In this document: piece after piece, positions 36,908 through 46,211 of the stretch | Numbering within the stretch: position 1 is the stretch's first letter | Layout of the letters: every line of letters begins with the position of its first letter | Assembly: GCF_900299525.1 (NCBI RefSeq) | Contig: NZ_OMKA01000003.1 | Span: 1 to 64,000, forward strand | Reading direction: 5' to 3' | DNA from: Aquimarina sp. Aq78 | GTDB taxonomy: Bacteria > Bacteroidota > Bacteroidia > Flavobacteriales > Flavobacteriaceae | Length of the DNA stretch: 64,000 nt | Notes under the pieces: model-generated | The model's input: the letters and a program-made list of their open reading frames with translations, nothing else | Database searches by the model: none | Told to the model about the DNA's origin: nothing | Position numbers and translations under genes: made by a program

Positions 36908-36920
36908 CCTAAAATTTAAA

Positions 36921-36945
36921 AAGCCCTTTTTCGAGGGCTTTTTTA
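36921..36945 (+). terminator. Terminator after tRNA-His
   Basis: AAGCCCT/AGGGCTT stem with a short loop and a T-run follows the tRNA by 13 bases. Confidence 0.85.
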
Positions 36946-36982
36946 TTTTATCACAGTAGTGTGTTTTTATCTTAACATCTCG

Positions 36983-38041
36983 TTATTCACCTTCTTTAGC
37001 ACCATCAACTATAATTCTTTCTGCTCTATTAGCTACCTCCCAGGCAGTATAAAACACCAACTTTGCTCTTTTGGTCATAAGTTCATATTCTATTTTATCT
37101 GGCGTATCTGTTGGTTTATGATAATCCTCGTGCACTCCATTAAAATAAAATATGATAGGAATATTATGTTTTGCAAAATTGTAATGATCACTTCTAAAAT
37201 AAAATCGATTTGGATCATTTTCAGCATTATACGTATAATCCAAATCCAATTTGGTATGCTCTGTATTTGCTTTTTCGCTAATATTATGTAATTCTGTACT
37301 TAATCGGTCACTACCAATCAAGTATACATAGTTACTTTTATCCTCTCCTTCATGTTTCTTATCAATTCTTCCTATCATATCAATGTTAAGGTCTGTTACC
37401 GTATTTTCTAAAGGAAAAACAGGGTTTTCTGTATAAAATTTTGAACCATATAGTCCTTTTTCTTCACCAGTAACATGCAAAAACAGGATAGATCTCTTTG
37501 GCCCAACCCCATCTTTCTTTGCTTTCATAAATGCATCTGCTATTTCTAATAAACTTACGGTTCCAGAACCATCATCATCGGCACCATTATGAATATTACC
37601 TTTTTCATCGGTTCCTACATGATCATAATGAGCAGAAATCACGACAATCTCATCAGGTTTTTCTGTACCTTCAATAAACGCCAATACATTCTCTGAAGAT
37701 TTAATACCTCCTCTAAAATAACTTTCGGGTATTTCCTGATAGTAATCATCTCCCCCTAAAGGAGAAGGAATACCCATTCTTTGATATTGTTTCTTTAAAT
37801 ATTCTGCAGCTTTTTTCTGACCGGGTTCTCCTGTATCACGGCCTTCGAAATCATCACCTGCAAAAACATATAAATATTCTTTTAATTCTTTGGCAGTAAT
37901 GCTTTCAGCATAGGTAACAGCGGTTAATTCTGTATTCACACTAGTATGTGAATCTATTTTTGGATTAGCAGTTGTAGAATTTTGAGATGTTCCACAACAA
38001 CAGACTATAAATGAGCTGACTAGTATTATAGTATTTTTCAT
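36983..38041 (-). CDS. M28-family metallopeptidase lipoprotein
   Basis: A 352-residue zinc peptidase, probably an aminopeptidase. The signal peptide runs into a lipobox with several cysteines (FIVCCCGTS), so it is anchored to a membrane. The di-zinc ligands of family M28 are visible in order: His and Asp in ISAHYDHVGT and NGADDDGSG, the catalytic Glu pair in VTGEEKGLYGS, Asp in LNIDMIGR, and the last His in HEDYHKPTDT. Specificity cannot be read. The gene is convergent with tRNA-His and divergent from tRNA-Ser. Confidence 0.92.
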   Translation of the reverse strand: MKNTIILVSSFIVCCCGTSQNSTTANPKIDSHTSVNTELTAVTYAESITAKELKEYLYVFAGDDFEGRDTGEPGQKKAAEYLKKQYQRMGIPSPLGGDDYYQEIPESYFRGGIKSSENVLAFIEGTEKPDEIVVISAHYDHVGTDEKGNIHNGADDDGSGTVSLLEIADAFMKAKKDGVGPKRSILFLHVTGEEKGLYGSKFYTENPVFPLENTVTDLNIDMIGRIDKKHEGEDKSNYVYLIGSDRLSTELHNISEKANTEHTKLDLDYTYNAENDPNRFYFRSDHYNFAKHNIPIIFYFNGVHEDYHKPTDTPDKIEYELMTKRAKLVFYTAWEVANRAERIIVDGAKEGE

Positions 38042-38167
38042 GAAATTATTTAATTAAAGATGTACAATATACTCAATTCATCCCATATGAATATGAGAAT
38101 GTTTTCTTAAAAGAAAATAACTCTTAAAATTTTTTAAAATTTTTCTTTTTAGAATTAAAAAAGTTTT

Positions 38168-38175
38168 TATATTTG
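38168..38175 (+). promoter_or_regulatory. -7 promoter box of tRNA-Ser
   Basis: TATATTTG fits the consensus and is followed after 38 bases by the tRNA. The -33 position is T-rich without a clear TTG. Confidence 0.55.
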
Positions 38176-38213
38176 CACCCGCATTCAGGGAATACCTGAT
38201 GAGACTAAACACT

Positions 38214-38298
38214 GGAGAATTGGCAGAGTGGTCGAATGCGGCAGTCTTGAAAACTGTTGAGGGTCACACCTCCGGGGGTTCGAATCCCTCATTCTCCG
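38214..38298 (+). tRNA. tRNA-Ser (TGA)
   Basis: Acceptor GGAGAAT/ATTCTCC pairs perfectly. The anticodon arm AGTCTTGAAAACTG has anticodon TGA, a long variable arm (about 18 bases, GGGTCACACCTCC) as expected for serine, T-arm GGGGGTTCGAATCCCTC, and discriminator G. CCA is not encoded. Confidence 0.96.
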
Positions 38299-38320
38299 CA
38301 AGGAATTTACTTAATTCCAT

Positions 38321-38352
38321 AAAAGCCCATAACATAATGTTATGGGCTTTTT
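38321..38352 (+). terminator. Terminator after tRNA-Ser
   Basis: AAAAGCCCATAACAT/ATGTTATGGGCTTTT is a strong stem with a T-run, starting 22 bases after the tRNA. Confidence 0.88.
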
Positions 38353-38502
38353 TCATTTTTACACTTTTAAAAGAAACCATCCGAAATCAGGTCAAGATTT
38401 AATGTTGTATTTATTTAAGTATTCTTAATTCTTGTGTCGAAATAAAAGCAATAACTCAATGGGGTGAACACTACTAGAAGTAAAGGTAACATCCAAAAAC
38501 TA

Positions 38503-39027
38503 TCATTTTTTGGCTACATATGTTTCTAAAAATTTATGATACGCCTCTTCTTTTTTTAGCTTCTGTAAATCTTCTTTAGTTACTTTATATGCTCCCTTAC
38601 TCTCTTGCTCTGAGGTAATGAATGTTCTGGTTTCTAATTCTATAGTTACTTTAGGCTCATAGCTTGCCAACTTTTTTAATTGAGCTACTATCTTTTCTTT
38701 TTGTGTATCACGCCCCGAACAAAGTGTTATAAATGAATAGTTTTTTAGGTACTCCTTATTTTTTTTGATGAAGGTTTTCATTGGATGCGCTATAATATAG
38801 TTCCAGATCGGAGCTATCAAAACGATATGTTGGTAGTCACTCCATAAGATATTCAGTTTATTGATCTTAGGAAAACGATTAAATAACATGTCCAACATAA
38901 TCTTGAACATCCCTCGTTTTTTGGGTTCGGTGATCTGCAATAGATCGGCTTCCAGGTCTTTGGTTAGGTCTTTTGCCAGTAATTCATTATTTCCAGAAAA
39001 GGAAAAGTAAACGATAAGAGTTTTCAT
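38503..39027 (-). CDS. Flavodoxin-fold protein
   Basis: A 174-residue cytoplasmic protein with the N-terminal FMN phosphate loop of flavodoxins (LIVYFSFSGNNELLAKDL) and the second flavin segment (HIVLIAPIWNYIIAHPMKTFI). It resembles flavodoxin-like NAD(P)H oxidoreductases and the FldA/WrbA periphery rather than a classic electron-carrier flavodoxin. Partners are unknown. The C-terminal part is rich in Lys and Glu. It stands alone in the 38-41 kb stretch, which contains damaged gene fragments. Confidence 0.72.
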   Translation of the reverse strand: MKTLIVYFSFSGNNELLAKDLTKDLEADLLQITEPKKRGMFKIMLDMLFNRFPKINKLNILWSDYQHIVLIAPIWNYIIAHPMKTFIKKNKEYLKNYSFITLCSGRDTQKEKIVAQLKKLASYEPKVTIELETRTFITSEQESKGAYKVTKEDLQKLKKEEAYHKFLETYVAKK

Positions 39028-39207
39028 TACGGTACTATTTTGTATAAGAATTATTTAAAAAACAACTTAAATTTCGAGAACTATTTTTTTTGAACTGGAC
39101 AGTAGTTAGTTATACATTTCCTCTAATGAAGCATTTTCATCCTTAACCAAGGATATATCTTTGGTTATGATTTCTTCAGGTATACATTGCCATAACTTTT
39201 TAAAAGA

Positions 39208-39594
39208 TCAATATGGTACGATCTCATACCCTGCATTTAACAAGAGAATCCCTGTTAAAAACAATAGTACGTATAACACTTGTACCAATTTTATATTGAT
39301 AAATTCTAACCACTTAGTGGTTCCTTTCGGAAAGATGAATAACACCAAACCTATACCTAATGAAATCCAACCTATGATAGTAATGATAAATTTCCAGCTT
39401 GGCTCCCATATATTATGAAAAAGGATATTGAGTAATCCTACTATAATTGCTACAAACGAGGTTATAATTACAAATTTTTGATCCTTCAGATCTTCAAAAA
39501 TCTGTTTAATCCTATTAGGATTAAAACTCAATATGAAAAAAAATATAATTAAATACCAGCCCCAAAATTTTGCTAAAAATATAGATATGTCCAT
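39208..39594 (-). CDS. Small four-helix membrane protein, possibly truncated at the C-terminus
   Basis: A protein of 128 residues starting at the ATG at 39594 (MDISIFLAKFWGWY), with four predicted membrane helices. No family is recognised. A TACATTTG -7 box on the minus strand (39628-39621) supports this start over the TTG at 39615. Odd: the TGA stop at 39208 is followed by 33 further in-frame codons (39207-39106) reading SFKKLWQ...SLEEMYN before a TAA, and these look protein-like. The stop may be a recent nonsense change (for example TGG to TGA), or the extension may be chance. Confidence 0.6.
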   Translation of the reverse strand: MDISIFLAKFWGWYLIIFFFILSFNPNRIKQIFEDLKDQKFVIITSFVAIIVGLLNILFHNIWEPSWKFIITIIGWISLGIGLVLFIFPKGTTKWLEFINIKLVQVLYVLLFLTGILLLNAGYEIVPY

Positions 39595-39794
39595 AATAAA
39601 CTTTTTTATGACCAATATCCCAAATGTAAGGACTACGCTTCTTTTTTAATATGACCAATATCATAAGAACAATCTATAAAATTGAAATTTAATTTTTAAA
39701 ATTCACTCATAAGCAAAACATTATACTATTTTTTTAAAGATCACAAAACCTGATAATTATCATAGTGAGGTAATCATAAAAGAGCCAAACTATC

Positions 39795-40100
39795 TCAAGA
39801 GTATTTTCTAATAAGCAAAGGATTAACTAAAGCGCTGTATCCCTTAATTTTTTTCCATAATAATAGTAGTATTACTGCAATTACACATATACATAGAAAT
39901 AGCACACTTCCTTCTGGCCCAAAAACTCCACCAGTTATGGCATTGTTAGACACATCCACACTAATTATGGATACTTTTGTACTATTGCTGTTAACTGCAA
40001 AACCAAAAAAAACATCCTGAACAAGATTCCACGAAAAATGCATTCCGGTTGACATCCCTAATCGGCCAGATTTCAAGTTTTTATACAGAAAACAGGACAT
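39795..40100 (-). pseudogene. C-terminal fragment of a CPBP intramembrane protease gene
   Basis: The 101-residue frame matches only the end of a CPBP-family protein: a short residue of the helix before motif 4, the HxxxN-like motif in STGMHFSWNLVQD, the GGVFGPEGS loop, and the last membrane helix. The parts with EExxxR and the second-site His are absent. The open frame continues upstream only to the stop of the adjacent GNAT gene. It is therefore a remnant, probably left by a deletion or by the arrival of the GNAT gene. Confidence 0.7.
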
Positions 40101-40145
40101 ACTTGTAGTTCCTGGGAAGAGTAAAATATTATATTCAGATGTATA

Positions 40146-40598
40146 CTAAATCCCTTTTCTCGATTTCATTTTATAAAGATGTAGGTTTTTTCCCCAATAA
40201 TGCTCTTCAATATGGTATGTTTCTAATCCAAATTTGGCATAAAATTGATATGCATGTTGCGAAGTCCAAACCTCAATATTATGTATATCTTGATCTTTTC
40301 CTATTTCTTCAATACAATGTAAAATCATTTTTCTCCCTAAACCTTTACCTTTAAACTCTGGGTGAATAAAATCCCACGAAAGCCTTGCTGTATCTGGAGT
40401 ACTTTTATGATATCCACCGCAACCAATTACCTCATTTTCATTCTTGGCAACAAAATATGTAGTACTATGCAATTTTAAATACTCTGTAAAGTCGTCCCAC
40501 TCTTTTTCTACAAAATACTCAGGAACATTTAGAAAAAAAATGCTCTTGATTTCGGGCAACTGCTCTTCTGTATATCTAATAATTTGCTCTTCAAGCAT
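40146..40598 (-). CDS. GNAT-family N-acetyltransferase
   Basis: A 150-residue single-domain acetyltransferase using acetyl-CoA. The family core is visible: motif D/A strand with FVAKNENEVIGCGGYH, then LSWDFIHPEFKGKGLGRKMILH with the Q/RxxGxG/A pyrophosphate loop, and the end segment AYQFYAKFGLETYHIEEHYW. The acceptor is unknown. The upstream TPR/beta-propeller gene ends one base before this start, so the two are probably cotranscribed. Downstream is a CPBP remnant. Confidence 0.85.
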   Translation of the reverse strand: MLEEQIIRYTEEQLPEIKSIFFLNVPEYFVEKEWDDFTEYLKLHSTTYFVAKNENEVIGCGGYHKSTPDTARLSWDFIHPEFKGKGLGRKMILHCIEEIGKDQDIHNIEVWTSQHAYQFYAKFGLETYHIEEHYWGKNLHLYKMKSRKGI

Positions 40599-40599
40599 T

Positions 40600-41838
40600 T
40601 TAAAAGGTCTTAAAAATTCTTATCCTTTGTGGCTCCCATTGTTCTATTAATGGAGTGTTCTTTTTATCATAAAAAGGCCATTGACTATTCGAAATATAAA
40701 GATATCCCATTTTTTTATAGAATTTACCATTAGTAGGCTCTCCTTTATGCGGTAATGCATTATCCAAAATTTCTACTTTAGTTATCTTATTAGAATCTAT
40801 ACTAAGCTTTATTACCTTTTTTGGGTTCGAATTATTTTGAATGGCTATTAATGTATTATCATCAATATAATTTAAACCATCTATTCCTTTTAATAAATAC
40901 TCTTTGGATTCATACCACTTTCTATTTGAAAAATCAGTTAAACTCAATTTCATGATCCCTTTTATATAATCGGCTATAAACACATATTCATGCGTATCAT
41001 CAAGAGTTATCCCTTGTAGGTTAAACGCTTCTTTAATTTCAAGAGAATTTTCGAGTATTCCTTTATTAGTATCTATTATAAATATTTTTGGTGATACAGA
41101 ATTAGTCGCATAGATTTTATTGTTTTTAGCTAAAACCATACTCCCAATAACAGCTTCTTCTGGTATTTCTATTTTCGTGATTACACTTCCATTCTTGGCA
41201 TCTATCTTATAAATAAATGACTTATTATTTTGCTCTTTGTCATATTTACTATAGTTAGGAAACATAGATGATGACACCCAAATAGAGTTCTTATCTGCTC
41301 CCTTTATAATTGCAAAAGCAGAACCTGCTACAGATAGAAGTTCTTCGGATTTTTTAGTTTTCAGGTTATATTTAATAACAAACCCATTTCTCACATCGGT
41401 TAGGTAAGCAATATCATCTATCATCACTACATCTTCGATATGATATTTACCTGGTACTTCGAAAAAAACAGAGCTTGATTCTTTTTGAGTTGAAAAAAAG
41501 GAAGCTTTTTCCTTTAAATCATTTTTAAACTTCTTCTCTTCTAAAAGGTGTTTAAAATCTTCATCCTCAAATTTTAGTTTGGCATTCCAACTCAATAAAG
41601 TACTCAAAAGCTCAAAAGACTGCTTATTCTTACTATTAAGAGCATAGGAAGCTGCTAAATTAAATAATATTGTAGGCTGCGAAGGATGCAACTCTAGGGC
41701 TTCTAAATTAAGCTTTTCGAATGCTTCATAATTTTTATTTTTATAAGCTTCTACACTCTTCTTGTAGAGTTCATTTAGGCTTTGCGCATAGCCAGTTATT
41801 GTCGAAAAAATTATGATTACTAATATTTTAAGTCTCAT
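40600..41838 (-). CDS. Secreted TPR and beta-propeller (SMP-30/NHL-like) protein
   Basis: A 412-residue exported protein. The ATG at 41838 starts a clear signal peptide (MRLKILVIIIFSTITGYAQ); a longer frame to 41865 is not needed. Residues about 20-120 form TPR-like helices (LYKKSVEAYKNKNYEAFEKLNLEAL). From about 140 it is built of repeated beta strands (VVMIDDIAYLTDVRNGFVIKYNL, MVLAKNNKIYATNSVSPKIFIID, DDTHEYVFIADYIKGIMKLSL) typical of an SMP-30/NHL six-blade propeller. No catalytic residues are assigned. It is divergent from a LytTR response regulator gene, which might control it. Confidence 0.75.
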   Translation of the reverse strand: MRLKILVIIIFSTITGYAQSLNELYKKSVEAYKNKNYEAFEKLNLEALELHPSQPTILFNLAASYALNSKNKQSFELLSTLLSWNAKLKFEDEDFKHLLEEKKFKNDLKEKASFFSTQKESSSVFFEVPGKYHIEDVVMIDDIAYLTDVRNGFVIKYNLKTKKSEELLSVAGSAFAIIKGADKNSIWVSSSMFPNYSKYDKEQNNKSFIYKIDAKNGSVITKIEIPEEAVIGSMVLAKNNKIYATNSVSPKIFIIDTNKGILENSLEIKEAFNLQGITLDDTHEYVFIADYIKGIMKLSLTDFSNRKWYESKEYLLKGIDGLNYIDDNTLIAIQNNSNPKKVIKLSIDSNKITKVEILDNALPHKGEPTNGKFYKKMGYLYISNSQWPFYDKKNTPLIEQWEPQRIRIFKTF

Positions 41839-42117
41839 GGTCTCTAAACTTTTTGTAAAAAACATCTTCTAATATTTCTTGAAGTTATTTTTTGATAATT
41901 TATAGATCAAATATGAGGAATTACTACGTAAAGAATTAGATGAAAATATCATGAAATCGTTTGTAAATATCATTTTTTTGACAATTTTATAAACGTTTCG
42001 TTTACTTACAGTCCGTTTTATACTTCGGTCTCTATAAAAAATGATTTGATACTATGAATTAAAAGTTTAAATTATGAACGGCTTAAAAAAGCAATATACT
42101 TACCAAGATCAATTATT

Positions 42118-42909
42118 ATGAAAATACTTATTGTTGATGATGAGGCTTTGGCTAGAAAAAGGATTTTAAAATTAATTATTGAAGCGGAAGTAACCAATTC
42201 TATTTTTGAAGCGTCATCTGGTAAGGAAGCAATACAATCTATTCGTGAGTTAGAGCCTGATCTTGTTTTCTTAGATATACAAATGACAGATATGACTGGT
42301 TTTGATGTGCTAAAAAAGGTACATACAGAATGTACTCCTACTATTATTTTTGTGACTGCTTTTGATAGCTTTGCAGTAAAAGCATTTGAAGTACAAGCTA
42401 TTGATTTCTTATTAAAGCCTTTTAAAAAAGATCGCTTTTTTGAAGCTTTACACAGAGGAATCAATCGTATTAAATTGAATGAAAAAGAAATTTTTAGTTC
42501 AAAAATGAGTAGCTTGATTCAATTTCTAAAAAATGAAGAAACAAGTATCTTAGAAGAGCGCAATACATACTTAGAGCGAATTGTTTTAAAACTTGGTAAG
42601 AAGTATTATTTTGTTGAGACTAGCGATGTAAAATACATCATTTCATCTGCATATTATGCCGAAATCTTTACGTATTCGGATCAAAAACATGTGTATCGTA
42701 TCTCTATGAGTGATTTTATTAAAAAACTAGATCCAAAAGAATTTATTCGTGTAAACAGATCAACTATCCTAAGATTAAAAGAAATTAAAGAGGTTATCGG
42801 AGAAGGCATGGGAGATTATAGCATTACCATGAATGATGGAAAGTCATTCTCTTTAACAAAAACATATAAAGCCTCTTTTCTAAAGAAAATTGATATTAAG
42901 AATTCTTAA
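42118..42909 (+). CDS. LytTR-family response regulator
   Basis: A 263-residue two-component regulator. Residues 1-120 form a receiver (LIVDDEALARKRI, phospho-Asp53 in LVFLDIQM, Lys in FLLKPF). A linker coil follows, then the LytTR DNA-binding domain (about 155-258; typical KYIISSAYYAEIFTYSD and FIRVNRSTILRL). LytTR proteins bind direct repeats upstream of their targets. The next gene encodes its sensor kinase and starts one base after this stop. The divergent TPR/propeller gene is a candidate target. Confidence 0.92.
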   Translation: MKILIVDDEALARKRILKLIIEAEVTNSIFEASSGKEAIQSIRELEPDLVFLDIQMTDMTGFDVLKKVHTECTPTIIFVTAFDSFAVKAFEVQAIDFLLKPFKKDRFFEALHRGINRIKLNEKEIFSSKMSSLIQFLKNEETSILEERNTYLERIVLKLGKKYYFVETSDVKYIISSAYYAEIFTYSDQKHVYRISMSDFIKKLDPKEFIRVNRSTILRLKEIKEVIGEGMGDYSITMNDGKSFSLTKTYKASFLKKIDIKNS

Positions 42910-42910
42910 A

Positions 42911-43987
42911 ATGCTAGACAAAAAACTTTTTAGATTTATAGTTCTCTTTTATATTTTGGCATGCCTTTTTGCTCTTATCATTGCACTCTTTCAAAAAATA
43001 AGTGGAGTTTCATTTAAAACATTTTCCTGGATTGGGCTCATCATGAATTATTTGTTCAATTATGGCACCAAGTTCATATTTATTATAGCATCAATCATAT
43101 TTACGAGAGTCTATATTATGAACAAATTCTCTCTACCCATTAGTATCATTATTCATACTTTAATTTCTGTTTTATTATCACTATACAGTTCGATTCTGCT
43201 ATTAGGATATGAAAAATACATCCTGGGATATACCGATGTTATCGATATTAAAGTAATCTTATCGAGACTAGCCTATAGTTCGAATTTTAACTTTTTTGTC
43301 TATTTTACATTAATCACCATTCTTTATGCCTATTACTATTTTCAAAAACAAAAAGATCAGGAGATAAAAGAATCTAATTTAAAAGCACAACTACTGGATT
43401 CAAAAATTAAAGTCTTACAATCACAACTTCAACCACATTTTCTATTTAACGCTTTAAACGATATTTCTTCCTTAATGGATATTGATATTGAAAAATCGCA
43501 AGATGCAATAGCAGATTTAAGTGAAATGCTAAGAAAAACACTTAGTATTAAAGATGTAAAATATATTACTTTGAAAGAAGAGTTATCAATTTTAAACAAA
43601 TATTTAGGCATCGAAAAATTGCGGTTTGGTGATAAGCTAAATTTTGATATTGATACGACCAACTCCTTATTGTCTGAAAAAATCCCACCACTTATTTTAC
43701 AACCTATTGTAGAAAACTCGATAAAACATGGTTTTTCGTATACCCATGATACTATCACTATCGGCATAAAAATATTTATTCACCATGATGAAATCGTTTT
43801 CGAGATAACTAATAATGGCCTACAATTACAACAAGAGAAGATTGTTTTTGGTAATGGTATCAGTAATGTTTTAGAACGAATAGATACCCTGTATCAAGGT
43901 AATTATTCATTTGACATAAGAAATAATGGAGATTCAGGAGTAATCAATATCATAAAAATACCAAGGATTTCTGAAGAAAACGCTTAA
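42911..43987 (+). CDS. LytS/YehU-type membrane histidine kinase
   Basis: A 358-residue sensor with about four membrane helices (residues 7-145), a short coil, the His_kinase domain with phospho-His in QPHFLFNALN (near residue 182), and an HATPase_c domain (ILQPIVENSIKHG, then GNGISNVLERI). The frame can be extended to 42890, but the ATG at 42911 is the natural start. It pairs with the LytTR regulator, from whose stop it is separated by one base. The helices have no recognised ligand domain, so the signal is unknown. Confidence 0.9.
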   Translation: MLDKKLFRFIVLFYILACLFALIIALFQKISGVSFKTFSWIGLIMNYLFNYGTKFIFIIASIIFTRVYIMNKFSLPISIIIHTLISVLLSLYSSILLLGYEKYILGYTDVIDIKVILSRLAYSSNFNFFVYFTLITILYAYYYFQKQKDQEIKESNLKAQLLDSKIKVLQSQLQPHFLFNALNDISSLMDIDIEKSQDAIADLSEMLRKTLSIKDVKYITLKEELSILNKYLGIEKLRFGDKLNFDIDTTNSLLSEKIPPLILQPIVENSIKHGFSYTHDTITIGIKIFIHHDEIVFEITNNGLQLQQEKIVFGNGISNVLERIDTLYQGNYSFDIRNNGDSGVINIIKIPRISEENA

Positions 43988-44015
43988 CCAAATTCCATAT
44001 AGTATATCTAAGCAA

Positions 44016-44690
44016 CTAGTTAGCGAATAAAGAAGCAACTATTACTCTAGCAGCAACTTGACTACCAGATAAGGAAGGATGAAATTGATCAGGACTGTAA
44101 TATGAAAAGTCGTTAGTTTTATCAAAATGTTGTTTCCAAATTTTCCCTACCGGGCACAGTATTGCATTATTCTTGATAGCAGCATCGGTATAGTTTTTAA
44201 TAACACCTTCAAAAGTATGATAATATATCCTTGATGGCCATACCATGAAATAGGCCAGTTTGGCTCCATTTGCATTACAGAAATCACTATACTCTTTCCC
44301 TGAGTTAAGAAGCATTTCTCTTCCATCAGCCTGGGAAGAAGGGCCTTGCTGTATAATCACAAAATCATATTTCTTTGTTTTAATCAGGCGTTGAACCTCT
44401 CTATCTGCCCAATGATCTATGATAGCATAATTAGGCTTAGCCAACATTGTAGTGGTAACAATTATCCCTTTATTTTTCGCTTCTTCTCTTACCAATTTGG
44501 GTAAATCATTATAATAAGTCAAACTATTACCTACAAACAAGAGGCTATATTTTTCATTCGATATATCACGTTCATCACCTTGCTGGTCAAAACTTTCGAT
44601 TTCTGATTCTTGAGTAACATGAGTTGATGAACAAGATATGCACACTATAAATAATCCAATAAATATTACGACCGCTCTGTTAATCATCAT
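44016..44690 (-). CDS. SGNH/GDSL-type hydrolase-like lipoprotein
   Basis: A 224-residue lipoprotein with lipobox ISCSS (Cys near residue 20). The SGNH hydrolase blocks are present: FVGNSLTYYNDLP with the nucleophile Ser in block I, block III-like IIQQGPSSQ, and DQFHPSLSGS with the catalytic Asp/His pair in block V. It is likely an esterase or carbohydrate deacetylase at the cell surface. Substrate unknown. The start is at 44690 (MMINRAVV). It converges on the LytS gene. Confidence 0.8.
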   Translation of the reverse strand: MMINRAVVIFIGLFIVCISCSSTHVTQESEIESFDQQGDERDISNEKYSLLFVGNSLTYYNDLPKLVREEAKNKGIIVTTTMLAKPNYAIIDHWADREVQRLIKTKKYDFVIIQQGPSSQADGREMLLNSGKEYSDFCNANGAKLAYFMVWPSRIYYHTFEGVIKNYTDAAIKNNAILCPVGKIWKQHFDKTNDFSYYSPDQFHPSLSGSQVAARVIVASLFAN

Positions 44691-45235
44691 TTTTATTATG
44701 CTATATTTATTAATTAAACCTACCTCCTTATTTTATACTAATAAGTACATAAGTTTACGTAAATATTTCTATCCCTGAGATAAATGATATTGATAAACCA
44801 TTTTTTGCTAACAATACACTAAAAGTTGATATCTATTATATCAAAATTTCAATATTTTAATCAACTACTAATGGGTTATAACATAACATAATACCCCATA
44901 ACAAATTACAATAGCCTATTTACATAAGAGATCTATACATTTGAACTTTAACTTAAAACTGCATTCTAAGAAACAAAATTGTAGTAATTTTAAATGTTCT
45001 TTAAGCACTTCTTTTTTAAGAAACAATTCTCATCCATTGTCAGGAATGTATCATATTAAAATTATGAAGTTATTTTTCACTACTTTAAAGGCAAATTGGC
45101 ATACCTGGTAGGGAATACATAAGGTAAAACGTTATAATTAATACTATCAATAAAGAGGTTTTAATCTATTGAAATCAAAATTTACTTTTTCAATACATCT
45201 TTTTACTGAAAGAAAAACCGCTTAAGTATAGTCTA
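44691..45235. other. Intergenic region between SGNH gene and LysR gene
   Basis: A 545-base AT-rich, non-coding stretch that holds the promoters of the two divergent genes. An imperfect inverted repeat (ATGGGTTAT... ATACCCCAT, about 44871-44899) could be a regulator site, but it is far from the LysR start. I see no reading frame or RNA fold that I can support. Confidence 0.4.
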
Positions 45236-46132
45236 ATGATCTACAGATTAAAAGTTTTCAAAAAAGTTGCAGATTTTCTAAGCTTTACCAAAGCTGCCAA
45301 AATACTTTTTATTACCCAGCCTGCGATAACAAAACATATCAACGAATTAGAAAAACATTTTGGTAAAGCGTTATTTAACAGACATGGCAACAAAATAAGT
45401 TTAACTTCTGAAGGAAAATTATTATTACAATACACCAATAAAATACTGAGCCTATATAATCAATTAGAAGATGATTTTTTGGCTTTGAACAGTAAATTTC
45501 CCGATAAGATCACTATTGGAGCAAGTACTACGATTTCTCAGTACATTTTACCTAAAATATTATCAAAATTTAAAGCAAAATACAGCACTACCAACATTAC
45601 TCTTCTCAATAATAATTCTGAACATATAGAAGCATCAATTATTAATAAACAAGTAGATATTGGTTTTACCGAAGGAAATACTTCTAATCCATTATTACAC
45701 TATGAAACATTTGTTTTAGATGAAATTGTTTTGGTAACCAGTGCCGATAACATTTCATTAAAAAAACAAGAAATCACTTTAGAAGAGCTCAAAAAATTAC
45801 CATTAATACTAAGAGAGAAAGGTTCTGGTACCAGAAACGTGATAAAAGACACTTTAGGAAATTCTGGAGTAGATATTAAACAATTATCTATAGAGATGAC
45901 TCTGGGAAGCACAGAAAGTATCAAAACCTATTTAATGCACTCAGGTTCATACTCTTTTCTATCTATTCATTGCATTACAGATGAACTAATGAATAATAAA
46001 TTAAAAATTATTGACATTACTTCTTTTACTATCAAGCGTGTTTTTCATATGGTGAATTTACATGGAGAATACTCCAATACAGTAGAAAAAACAAAACATT
46101 TCTTTGCTGCCCACTATAACCAAATGGAATAA
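45236..46132 (+). CDS. LysR-family transcriptional regulator (CysL/YeiE-like)
   Basis: A 298-residue LTTR. The N-terminal winged HTH (LKVFKKVADFLSFTKAAKILFITQPAITKHINELEKHFG, recognition helix around residue 28-44) is followed by a periplasmic-binding-type effector domain with ILREKGSGTRNVI, typical of the CysL/CysB/CbbR branch. Such regulators next to YeiH exporters respond to sulfur metabolites. The following gene is a YeiH homologue, 79 bases downstream, in the same direction, which supports this. Confidence 0.9.
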   Translation: MIYRLKVFKKVADFLSFTKAAKILFITQPAITKHINELEKHFGKALFNRHGNKISLTSEGKLLLQYTNKILSLYNQLEDDFLALNSKFPDKITIGASTTISQYILPKILSKFKAKYSTTNITLLNNNSEHIEASIINKQVDIGFTEGNTSNPLLHYETFVLDEIVLVTSADNISLKKQEITLEELKKLPLILREKGSGTRNVIKDTLGNSGVDIKQLSIEMTLGSTESIKTYLMHSGSYSFLSIHCITDELMNNKLKIIDITSFTIKRVFHMVNLHGEYSNTVEKTKHFFAAHYNQME

Positions 46133-46211
46133 AGGATTACAAATTGTTATAAAACTTATTCTGTAAAAATATTCAAATTTGCATCTGCAATACAATATTA
46201 ACAAGACGTAG

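Noticed and set aside
36959..37291. 110-residue plus-strand frame
   Set aside because: It is antisense to the well-supported M28 peptidase gene.
38199..38402. 67-residue plus-strand frame over the tRNA-Ser gene
   Set aside because: It consists of the tRNA sequence itself plus its terminator; this is a well-known spurious frame.
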